This document shows, piece after piece, positions 1 to 5,132 of a stretch of 8,293 bases of DNA (within the stretch, counting starts at the first letter, position 1; every line of letters starts with the position of its first letter). The notes below the pieces were generated by a model. That model was not told where the DNA came from, did no database searches, and saw only the letters and a program-made list of their open reading frames with translations. The translations under genes were made by a program, and so were the position numbers. Where the stretch lies: the NCBI GenBank assembly GCA_017540285.1, contig JAFYBI010000203.1, positions 1-8,293 on the forward strand. Reading direction: 5' to 3'. The DNA is from Clostridia bacterium. Lineage in GTDB: Bacteria; Bacillota; Clostridia; Oscillospirales; CAG-272.

Positions 1-42
1 GGCTGTCGCATTCACTCCAAGAAACGGAGAAATGCGGCAGCC
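1..42. repeat. Imperfect 12-bp inverted repeat (hairpin)
   Basis: Positions 1-12 (GGCTGTCGCATT) pair with 31-42 (AATGCGGCAGCC), with one G-U wobble as RNA. An inner stem pairs CTCC (15-18) with GGAG (26-29). No uridine run follows on either strand, so it does not look like a classical terminator. It forms the left end of the proposed element. Confidence 0.6.
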
Positions 43-67
43 GTTCTCTTTCTATAGCGCTTTCGGC

Positions 68-101
68 GTTCTTTTTCTCCTTTATCGAGGAGAAAAAGAA
101 C
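68..101. repeat. Perfect 14-bp inverted repeat
   Basis: GTTCTTTTTCTCCT (68-81) is the exact reverse complement of 88-101, with a 6-base loop (82-87). One arm is pyrimidine-rich and the other purine-rich. No T-run lies outside the stem, so termination is possible but not supported. It may act as a weak bidirectional 3'-end structure for the convergent membrane-protein gene. Confidence 0.75.
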
Positions 102-121
102 CAAAAAGAGGAACTCTCTGG

Positions 122-230
122 AAGTTTTGGGTGTTCCGCACTCTGCGGAGTGCGGGTCAGGGCGCTGCCCTCGACACTCGGGATGCTTCGCATCCCGGGA
201 CACCATTTTGAAAAAGGCGGTCGAAAACTT
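122..230. repeat. Cloverleaf-like cluster of three GC-rich hairpins
   Basis: Three adjacent stems are visible: CCGCACTC/GAGTGCGG (136-143 with 148-155, loop TGCG), AGGGC/GCCCT (159-163 with 167-171, loop GCT) and CGGGATGC/GCATCCCG (179-186 with 190-197, loop TTC). They can be enclosed by GGTGT (130-134) with ACACC (200-204), and further out by AAGTTTT (122-128) with AAAACTT (224-230). The result is a multi-branched fold. It is not a tRNA: there is no acceptor stem with CCA and no T-loop sequence. Confidence 0.6.
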
Positions 231-273
231 TTGCCCTATTTGCGACAACCCTGATTTGCCGGGTGCGCCGGGA

Positions 274-1128
274 TCACAGGCTCCCGCGGAACCCGCGCCC
301 GATGATCTCGCTGCTCGTCGTGATGATGATGAACGCCGACGGATCGAGTTCCTTGATCCTGCGCTGGAGCGAGGGCGCTTCGCTGCGGCGGCAGACGGTA
401 TGCAGGATGACCTTGTCCTCGTGCGTGAACGCGCCCTGCCCGTATTCGACCGTTGCGCCGTGCCCGAGAGACGTCAGGATGAAGCTGCTGATCTCGTCCG
501 CGTACGTCCGCGTGGTGACGACGACGAAGTACTTGCAGACGTTGAGGTTTTCGATGACGCTGTCGACGAGGAACGCCTTCGCGAAGAGGCCCGCGAGGGA
601 GAAGAGGCCCGTTTTCACGTCGAAGACGAAGAACGCACAGACCGCGATGAGGAAATCGACGCAGAGGAGCGCGGTGCCGACGTTGAGAGAGGTGTATTTC
701 TTCAGGATCAGCGCGACGATGTCCGTGCCTCCCGAGGAAGCCTGCGAATGAAAAATGAGCGCGGAGCCGAAGGCCGTGAGGATCATCGCGTAGGCGAGCT
801 CGAGGAACGGCTGGTCCGTCAGGGGACTGTCGAGCGGCACGAGCCATTCGAGCGCCTGCGTCAGGCCCGAGAAGAGAAGGGAACAGTAGACGGTGCGCAC
901 GCCGGTCGATCTGCCGAGAACGGCGAAGCCGAGGATGAGCAGGGCGACGTTGAGGACGCTGATCCACGTAGCGGGCGAATACGGCGTGATTTTGCCGAGC
1001 AGGGTGCCGATGCCGCTGACGCCGCCCGTTGAGAATCCGTTCGGGATTTTGAAGAAATAGACGCCGACGGTCATGAGGACGGTGCCGGCCGTCATCATGA
1101 GATAGTCCCGGATGCGATGCTGCTTCAT
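274..1128 (-). CDS. YitT-family integral membrane protein (DUF161/DUF2179)
   Basis: A 284-residue membrane protein of the YitT family, whose biochemical role is not established. Hydrophobic segments lie at about residues 9-26, 53-72, 79-97, 108-127, 150-169 and 174-192. The two family-type Gly-Gly motifs are FSTGGVSGIGTLL (32-44) and ASSGGTDIVALIL (130-142). The last 85 or so residues form the cytosolic DUF2179 domain, ending with the typical IIGRGF (275-280). I chose the ATG at 1128 because the protein then begins MKQHRIRDYL just before the first membrane segment, has the usual family length, and follows an AAGGAG site (1143-1148) at a long 14-base spacing. A longer open frame reaches 1539, but it would run back through the infC promoter and adds 137 residues unlike the family. 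The gene is transcribed divergently from infC. Family assignment is confident; transported substrate or function is unknown. Confidence 0.93.
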   Translation of the reverse strand: MKQHRIRDYLMMTAGTVLMTVGVYFFKIPNGFSTGGVSGIGTLLGKITPYSPATWISVLNVALLILGFAVLGRSTGVRTVYCSLLFSGLTQALEWLVPLDSPLTDQPFLELAYAMILTAFGSALIFHSQASSGGTDIVALILKKYTSLNVGTALLCVDFLIAVCAFFVFDVKTGLFSLAGLFAKAFLVDSVIENLNVCKYFVVVTTRTYADEISSFILTSLGHGATVEYGQGAFTHEDKVILHTVCRRSEAPSLQRRIKELDPSAFIIITTSSEIIGRGFRGSL

Positions 1129-1142
1129 GTGATCGGTGAAGT

Positions 1143-1148
1143 CTCCTT
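1143..1148 (-). promoter_or_regulatory. Ribosome binding site of the YitT-family gene
   Basis: AAGGAG on the minus strand, 14 bases ahead of the chosen ATG. The spacing is longer than optimal, but no other start codon lies closer in frame. Confidence 0.55.
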
Positions 1149-1165
1149 GTATGGGATGCAGAAAC

Positions 1166-1194
1166 AGTGTAGCACAGCATTCCGGAAAAAGCAA
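1166..1194 (-). promoter_or_regulatory. Probable promoter of the YitT-family gene
   Basis: Read on the minus strand: TTGCTT (-35, 1189-1194), a 17-base spacer, then TACACT (-10, 1166-1171) preceded by TG one base upstream, an extended -10. The -35 is weak (3 of 6) but spacing is ideal. Transcription would begin near 1159, giving a leader of about 30 bases that contains the AAGGAG site. Confidence 0.5.
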
Positions 1195-1300
1195 GAATGA
1201 AATGCACGATTCCGCGCGGTTTTCTCCGGATTCGTCGGAACACACAGAAGAGCGCGGGACGGAGGGCGCAAAATTGATGGAAATAAACGGGGAGAAACAC

Positions 1301-1329
1301 TTGACAACGGAGCGGTTTGGGTGTATAAT
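1301..1329 (+). promoter_or_regulatory. Perfect-consensus sigma-A promoter of the infC operon
   Basis: TTGACA (1301-1306), a 17-base spacer and TATAAT (1324-1329) match the housekeeping sigma-factor consensus at all 12 positions. An A/T-rich stretch just upstream (1269-1288) could add an UP-element effect. The expected transcription start is near 1336, leaving a leader of about 130 bases before infC. A promoter this strong fits a ribosomal-protein operon that is then throttled by attenuation in the leader. Confidence 0.93.
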
Positions 1330-1336
1330 ATCGGAG

Positions 1337-1468
1337 TACGAATAAGCAGAACATTCTCCGTTCTCACCCTGCTGCATGAGCACGTCAGGGTTCATAAGGC
1401 ACAAGGTGATTTTGTCGTGCGGGGAAGGTTCTCCGTGCGATTTTTTAACACTTTGGAGGTGCATAGCC
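1337..1468 (+). promoter_or_regulatory. infC leader, L20-type transcription attenuator
   Basis: An untranslated leader between the consensus promoter and infC. It contains a small hairpin AGAAC/GTTCT (1348-1352 with 1360-1364), a second hairpin ACCCTG/CAGGGT (1366-1371 with 1386-1391) and an intrinsic terminator (1415-1446). The 8-mer TTCTCCGT occurs twice: in the terminator's right arm (1429-1436) and upstream (1354-1361). The upstream copy can pair with the same left arm (1419-1426) to form an antiterminator. In Bacillus, ribosomal protein L20 binds the infC-rpmI-rplT leader and triggers premature termination; position and logic here fit that system. That L20 is the ligand is inferred from synteny; I cannot align the leader to the known RNA family or to the 23S rRNA site by eye. 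Confidence 0.75.
1415..1446 (+). terminator. Intrinsic attenuator terminator upstream of infC
   Basis: TCGTGCGGGGAA (1415-1426) pairs along its full length with TTCTCCGTGCGA (1429-1440), using three G-U pairs; sterically the loop is probably AAGGTT (1425-1430). Six T residues (1441-1446) follow directly. It lies after the promoter and only 9 bases before the infC Shine-Dalgarno site, so it can only act as a conditional terminator of the operon. Confidence 0.88.
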
Positions 1469-1471
1469 ATT
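1455..1471 (+). promoter_or_regulatory. infC: infC ribosome binding site and ATT start codon
   Basis: GGAGG (1455-1459) is followed 9 bases later by ATT (1469-1471), in frame with IF-3. No ATG, GTG or TTG lies at a workable distance. An ATA at 1463 is in frame but only 3 bases from the site. The ATT start is therefore decided by the Shine-Dalgarno position and by the protein's N-terminus. Confidence 0.88.
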
Positions 1472-1993
1472 AGCGCGAAAGAACTTATCATCAATGACGA
1501 CATCAGAGCAAAGGAAGTACGGATGATCGACGAAAACAACGGTCAGCTCGGCATCATGAGCCTGAACGATGCCAAGACGTACGCCTACGACCGCGGATTT
1601 GATCTTGTTATGATCGCTCCGACCGCACAGCCGCCCGTCTGCCGCGCCATGGATTACGGCAAATACCGTTACGAGGCCGACAAGCGCGAGAAGGAAGCCA
1701 AGAAGAAGCAGCAGACCGTCGAGGTCAAGGAGGTCCAGCTTTCCTGCCGGATCGACACCCACGATTTCGAGACCAAGGCGAACCGCGCGATCAAATTCCT
1801 TCAGGAAGGCAACAAGGTCCGGGTCAGTCTCCGCTTCAAGGGACGCGAGATCGCCCATCAGGAGCTCGGCCGCGAAATGCTCGCAAGATTTGAGGAAGCA
1901 GTCCGCGAGGTCGGCACGGTAGACAAAAAGCCCGCGCTCGACGGCAGACAGCTTACGATGTTCATTGTGCCCGTCAAGAATACGGCGAAGTGA
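1469..1993 (+). CDS. infC: Translation initiation factor IF-3
   Basis: IF-3 binds the 30S subunit, keeps it apart from 50S and checks the start codon and initiator tRNA. The product is 174 residues, the family's usual length. The N-terminal domain (about 1-80) starts SAKELIINDDIRAKEVR and carries the PPVCRAMDYGKYRY signature. A lysine-rich helix linker (KREKEAKKKQ) leads to the C-terminal domain, which has VKEVQLSCRIDTHDFETK and RFKGREIAHQELG. The start is ATT, as in many infC genes. Since IF-3 itself discriminates against non-standard start codons, this allows negative feedback on its own translation. The frame is open upstream to an ATG at 1376, but that would translate through the attenuator hairpin and lacks a Shine-Dalgarno site. 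infC is the first gene of the operon with rpmI and rplT. Confidence 0.97.
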   Translation: MSAKELIINDDIRAKEVRMIDENNGQLGIMSLNDAKTYAYDRGFDLVMIAPTAQPPVCRAMDYGKYRYEADKREKEAKKKQQTVEVKEVQLSCRIDTHDFETKANRAIKFLQEGNKVRVSLRFKGREIAHQELGREMLARFEEAVREVGTVDKKPALDGRQLTMFIVPVKNTAK

Positions 1994-2073
1994 TCGCGCG
2001 TCGGCCGCTCTCCGGGTCGAAAAACGCATTCTGAAACGACAAACAAAACCATCATTCGAAAGGACTCATTACC

Positions 2074-2271
2074 ATGGGAAAGATCAAGACGCATAAAGCC
2101 TCTGCGAAGAGATATTCCGTCACCGGAACCGGCAAGGTCAAGGTGTTCCACTCCGACCATCGCCACAACCTCGGTCAGAAGACCCAGAAGAGAAAGAGAC
2201 ACCTCAGAAGCAGCCAGATCCTCAGCCCCGCAATGACTGCCAACGTCAAGAGACTCATCAACAAAGACTGA
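2074..2271 (+). CDS. rpmI: 50S ribosomal protein L35
   Basis: A small, very basic 65-residue large-subunit protein of standard length. It begins MGKIKTHKASAKRYSVTGTG, the L35 hallmark, and continues through HRHNLGQKTQKRKRHLR. The ATG is 9 bases after GAAAGGA (2058-2064). It sits 80 bases after infC and 27 bases before rplT in the conserved infC-rpmI-rplT order, so it is expected to share the infC promoter and leader control. No separate promoter is evident in the gap after infC. Confidence 0.98.
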   Translation: MGKIKTHKASAKRYSVTGTGKVKVFHSDHRHNLGQKTQKRKRHLRSSQILSPAMTANVKRLINKD

Positions 2272-2298
2272 ACGAAGTGACAGAAAGGATATAGAATC

Positions 2299-2652
2299 AT
2301 GGCACGAGTAAAAGGCGCGATGATGACGCGCAAAAGAAGAAATAAAGTCTTAAAGGCAGCGAAGGGCTACTGGGGCGCGAAGTCGAAGCACTTCAAGATG
2401 GCGAAGCAGGCCGTCATGAAGAGCGGCAACTATGCGTACATCGGCCGCAAGCAGAAGAAGAGAAACTTCCGTTCCCTCTGGATCGCGCGTATTTCCGCGC
2501 AGGCCAAGGTCAACGGCATGAACTACTCGACCTTTATGCACGGTCTGAAGCTCGCCGGCGTAGACCTCAACCGCAAGATGCTCGCTGAGATCGCCGTCTC
2601 CGACAAGGAAGGGTTCGCTGCTCTCGCCGATACGGCAAAGGCTGCTCTTTAA
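2299..2652 (+). CDS. rplT: 50S ribosomal protein L20
   Basis: L20 binds 23S rRNA early in 50S assembly and, in Bacillus and E. coli, also represses its own operon by binding mRNA. The 117-residue product has the family's typical length and sequence: a basic N-terminal tail (MARVKGAMMTRKRRNKVLK), then AKGYWGAKSKHFKMAKQAVM, the RKQKKRNFRSLWIARI segment, and the C-terminal domain with GLKLAGVDLNRKMLAEIA. The Shine-Dalgarno AAAGGA (2284-2289) lies 9 bases before ATG. It is the last gene of the operon and is followed 12 bases later by an intrinsic terminator. It is the likely ligand of the infC leader. Confidence 0.98.
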   Translation: MARVKGAMMTRKRRNKVLKAAKGYWGAKSKHFKMAKQAVMKSGNYAYIGRKQKKRNFRSLWIARISAQAKVNGMNYSTFMHGLKLAGVDLNRKMLAEIAVSDKEGFAALADTAKAAL

Positions 2653-2664
2653 TCAAAGCTCAAC

Positions 2665-2698
2665 GGGGTGTTGCGGCAAGGCACACCCCATTCTTTTT
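2665..2698 (+). terminator. Intrinsic terminator of the infC-rpmI-rplT operon
   Basis: GGGGTGTTGC (2665-2674) pairs with GCACACCCC (2681-2689), with a single bulged T. The loop is GGCAAG and a T-rich run (ATTCTTTTT, ending at 2698) follows. It lies 12 bases after the rplT stop codon. It occupies the region where a longer GTG-start version of the next gene would begin, which argues for that gene starting at 2710. Confidence 0.88.
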
Positions 2699-2709
2699 AT
2701 CCTGTACTC

Positions 2710-3546
2710 ATGGAACTCAATCGCTTTATCGAACGGTATGCCGCGCAGCACATCACCTCCCGCGCGAATCCGAAGGTCGCCGCTCTTGCGAAGCTCCCGG
2801 AGCGGAAATACCGGGAAGCCACGGGTCTATTTCTGGCGGAAGGCATCAAGCTGACCGCGGAAGCCCTCGCCTCGGGGATCCGGCCGGAAACCGTCCTGTT
2901 CTCGGAAACCTTCGCCGCGGATGACACGGCGGCCGCGCTCGCGGAAAAGACGGCGGCCTGCGGAGCGCCCGTGACGGTCCTATCCGATTCCGCCTTTGAG
3001 AAGATCTCGACGGAGAAATCCCCCGAGGGCGTCATCGCGGTCCTGCCGACGGGCGGGGAACTGTGCCGGACGGACGGCTTTCCGGAGTGGCAGGCGGGCC
3101 GGCGGCTGCTCATGCTCGACGGCATCCGCGATCCCGGCAATCTCGGCACCGTCCTGCGCTCGGCGGAGGCGCTCGGAATGGGCGGCGTGATCCTGTCGGA
3201 CTGCGCCGATCTGTACAGCCCGAAGACGGTCCGCGCGTCGATGGGCGCCCTCTTCCGCCTCCCGGTCTATCTGACCGCCGACGCGATTTCGACGGTCTGC
3301 GCCATGCGCGCGCTCGGAAGACGGGTCTATGCCGCCGCGCTCGGGGAACACACGCTCACCCTCGGGGCGTTTGAAACGAAAGAATCGGACTGCGCCCTGA
3401 TCGGCAACGAAGGCCACGGGCTCTCCCGCGAGATGATCGCCGCCTGCGACGCCGCGCTCCGCATCCCGATGGAGGGGAGGGCGGAAAGCCTCAACGCCGC
3501 CGCCGCCGCGGTCTGCATCCTGTGGGAGTATGCCCGCGCACGCTGA
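2710..3546 (+). CDS. TrmH/SpoU-family RNA 2'-O-ribose methyltransferase
   Basis: A SAM-dependent RNA methyltransferase of the SPOUT class, probably acting on a ribose 2'-OH in 23S rRNA. The 278-residue product has an N-terminal substrate-binding domain (about 15-105; start region ITSRANPKVAALAKL and GLFLAEGIKL) and a trefoil-knot domain. The knot domain carries the three SpoU motifs: motif 1 LDGIRDPGNLGTVLRSAEALG, with Asn144 and Arg150; motif 2 YSPKTVRASMGALFRLPV; and motif 3 LIGNEGHGL (230-238) with IPMEGRAESLNAA (252 onward, Ser260 and Asn262). I chose ATG 2710 over GTG 2668 because the latter lies inside the operon terminator. No clear Shine-Dalgarno site precedes 2710, so expression may be weak or depend on read-through. 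The exact target nucleotide cannot be read from sequence, so I give no gene symbol. Confidence 0.92.
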   Translation: MELNRFIERYAAQHITSRANPKVAALAKLPERKYREATGLFLAEGIKLTAEALASGIRPETVLFSETFAADDTAAALAEKTAACGAPVTVLSDSAFEKISTEKSPEGVIAVLPTGGELCRTDGFPEWQAGRRLLMLDGIRDPGNLGTVLRSAEALGMGGVILSDCADLYSPKTVRASMGALFRLPVYLTADAISTVCAMRALGRRVYAAALGEHTLTLGAFETKESDCALIGNEGHGLSREMIAACDAALRIPMEGRAESLNAAAAAVCILWEYARAR

Positions 3547-3596
3547 TGCGGCAATCGTGCGCATCTGATCTCGAAAATCCGAAGGAGGATTTGACG

Positions 3597-5066
3597 ATGG
3601 ACGACGAAAGAGTATACTGGATCTGGCTCGCCGAAGCGATCGGACAGGGCAGCGTGTACGCCGCTCCGCTCCTGAAGCAGTTCGGCTCGCCCCGCAGCCT
3701 CTTCGAAGCCGGTTCCGATGCCGTTGCACCCGATGCGGAGCTGCGGCCGGAAGCGGTCACTTCGATCCGCGCGAAGCTCAGACGCTCCTCGCTCACGGTT
3801 GCCGGAGACATCCTCTCCCGCTGCGAATACCGCGGGATCACCGTCCTCACACCCGCGGATCCCGCATATCCCGATCCGCTGAGGACCATGCGCGATCTTC
3901 CCCTCGTGCTGTACGTCCTCGGCAGGCTCCCGGACTTCGGCACCCGGATGCGGTGCGCCGTGGTCGGCACGCGGAAGATGTCGGATTACGGACGCCGCAT
4001 CGCCTATTCGCTCGGCGCGGGTCTGGCGTTCGGCGGCGCGGTCGTCGTCAGCGGCATGGCCCTCGGCGCGGACAGCATGGCCCTGATCGGCGCGCTGGAC
4101 GCGGGCGGCGAGGTCACGGCGGTCCTCGGATCGGGCGTCGACGTGATCTATCCGCGCGAGCACACCGAGATCTATCACAAGATCCTCGCGCACGGCTCCG
4201 TCGTTTCGGAGTATCCTCCGGGGACGCCGCCGGTCGGCAGTCATTTTCCCGTCCGCAACCGCATCATGAGCGGGCTGTCCGACGCCGCGGTGGTGGTCGA
4301 GGCGGGCTCGCAGAGCGGTGCGCTCATCACGGCGAAACGCGCGCTCGAGCAGGGCCGCAAGCTCTTCGCCGTGCCGGGCAAGGTCGGCGATCCGGGCGCG
4401 GAAGGGACGAACGATCTCATCCGCGACGGCGCGCTCCCGGCGATCCAGGCCGAGGACATCCTCTCGGAATTCGAGTTCATCTACAAGAGCATCAACGTCG
4501 ACCGCGCACACCGGCAGCTGCACAACCTCGACTTCGATCGGCTCTCCCTCTCCGCCATGCAGCGGACCCGGATCGGCGCGAAAGGGGCGCCCGCCTCGGA
4601 TTCCGTCGGATCGCGGGCCAGGGAAGTGCGGCAGGACGCCAGGGCCGCGGCGGACGGGAAATTCCGCGAAGCCCGCGCCAAACGCGCAGCGGCTGCTTCC
4701 CGGAACGATGATGCCGCGAGAACGGCCGAACCCGTTTCCGAGCCTGTCCGCGAGCCTCTGCGCGATGAGGCAAAAGCGAACGATTTTGCCCAAACGTTGA
4801 AACAAACTGTAAATTCTCCCGAAAAAGTCATTCCGGCACAAAAAACTGAGCTGGATATGCTTGATGTGCCTGAACGAAAGGTATATAATAAAATGAAACC
4901 GAATGTCCCCACGCTCCCGGACGAGCTGGTGGACGACGAGACCGACATCGGGACCGTCATGAGCGCGCTCACCGTGCTCGAGATGGCCGGTGCGGTCGAA
5001 TCGGGGAGCGGCGGCTATTTCCTGCGCGTCACTCCGGACGACATCATGCAGTCGGAAAACGACTGA
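3597..5066 (+). CDS. dprA: DNA-processing protein DprA (Smf), long form
   Basis: DprA loads RecA onto incoming single-stranded DNA during transformation and protects it. The start follows GGAGG (3584-3588) by 8 bases. The product is 489 residues, against roughly 290-370 for common family members. Order: N-terminal helical region (1-75); Rossmann-like DprA core (about 80-290) with AVVGTR (121-126), VVVSGMALGAD, VLGSGVDVIYP, FPVRNRIMSGLS (Arg220, Arg222), SGALITAKRAL (240 onward) and AVPGKVGDPGAEGTNDLI; a charged Arg/Ala-rich linker of about 125 residues (300-425); then a C-terminal winged helix (about 425-485: KVYNKMKP, TVMSALTVLEMAGAVES, GGYFLR). In the usual GIDxxAH motif the final His is Leu163 here. 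The extra length is essentially all linker. It is followed by topA and trmFO, the conserved Firmicutes order. Confidence 0.95.
   Translation: MDDERVYWIWLAEAIGQGSVYAAPLLKQFGSPRSLFEAGSDAVAPDAELRPEAVTSIRAKLRRSSLTVAGDILSRCEYRGITVLTPADPAYPDPLRTMRDLPLVLYVLGRLPDFGTRMRCAVVGTRKMSDYGRRIAYSLGAGLAFGGAVVVSGMALGADSMALIGALDAGGEVTAVLGSGVDVIYPREHTEIYHKILAHGSVVSEYPPGTPPVGSHFPVRNRIMSGLSDAAVVVEAGSQSGALITAKRALEQGRKLFAVPGKVGDPGAEGTNDLIRDGALPAIQAEDILSEFEFIYKSINVDRAHRQLHNLDFDRLSLSAMQRTRIGAKGAPASDSVGSRAREVRQDARAAADGKFREARAKRAAAASRNDDAARTAEPVSEPVREPLRDEAKANDFAQTLKQTVNSPEKVIPAQKTELDMLDVPERKVYNKMKPNVPTLPDELVDDETDIGTVMSALTVLEMAGAVESGSGGYFLRVTPDDIMQSEND
4861..4889 (+). promoter_or_regulatory. Possible internal promoter in dprA
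   Basis: TTGATG (4861-4866), a 17-base spacer and TATAAT (4884-4889) lie inside the dprA linker coding region, within an island of about 37% GC (4801-4900, hand count). The -10 is perfect and the -35 matches 4 of 6. A transcript from about 4896 would reach topA with a leader of about 235 bases. The coding sequence could produce this by chance (VYNKM). Confidence 0.4.
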
Positions 5067-5132
5067 TCCCGCGCCGGTCATCCGGTTCCCGGCGTACAAT
5101 TCCCAACCCAGCAAGGAAGGATCACACACAGG
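5067..5132 (+). other. dprA-topA gap with small hairpin and topA ribosome binding site
   Basis: CGCCGG (5072-5077) can pair with CCGGCG (5089-5094) around an 11-base loop, but no T-run follows, so it is not a terminator. TACAAT (5095-5100) resembles a -10 box but has no -35 partner at the right distance (CGCCGG). AAGGAAGG (5113-5120) is the likely ribosome binding site of topA. Confidence 0.45.

Larger units (their letters stand above)
1..251. repeat. Candidate palindromic MITE-like intergenic element
   Basis: This stretch has no credible gene but is densely folded. The first ten bases, GGCTGTCGCA, match the reverse complement of 241-250 (GGTTGTCGCA) at 9 of 10 positions, like terminal inverted repeats. 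Between them lie perfect or near-perfect hairpins at 1-42, 68-101, 136-155, 159-171 and 179-197, plus long-range pairing of 122-128 with 224-230 and of 130-134 with 200-204. The right end stops about 23 bases from the stop codon of the convergent membrane-protein gene. The outer repeat resembles ends I recall from IS1182-like elements, but this is recollection, not a search. The left boundary coincides with the window edge, so the element may extend further. A family of structured intergenic repeats without transposon origin is the main alternative. Confidence 0.5.

Noticed and set aside
122..230. The three-hairpin cluster as a tRNA gene
   Set aside because: No 7-bp acceptor stem, no T-loop sequence, no anticodon loop of the right size; loops are 3-4 bases.
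12..248. A 78-codon minus-strand frame in the left element
   Set aside because: Its sequence is dictated by palindromes (hairpins at 68-101, 136-155 and 179-197). I recall similar hypothetical peptides being annotated in repeated intergenic elements of gut Firmicutes, but it has no ribosome binding site or domain.
127..1032. A 301-codon plus-strand frame across the left element and the YitT-family gene
   Set aside because: Highly charged, low-complexity composition typical of the complement of a membrane-protein gene; it begins inside a hairpin.
1376..1468. An upstream ATG start for infC giving a 31-residue extension
   Set aside because: It would be translated through the attenuator hairpin, has no Shine-Dalgarno site, and makes IF-3 longer than its family.
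1129..1539. A longer N-terminus for the YitT-family protein
   Set aside because: The added 137 residues cross the promoter and leader of infC and do not resemble the family; the predicted minus-strand promoter lies inside this region.
5095..5100. TACAAT as a topA promoter -10 box
   Set aside because: No -35 element at 16-18 bases upstream; the sequence there is GC-rich (CGCCGG).
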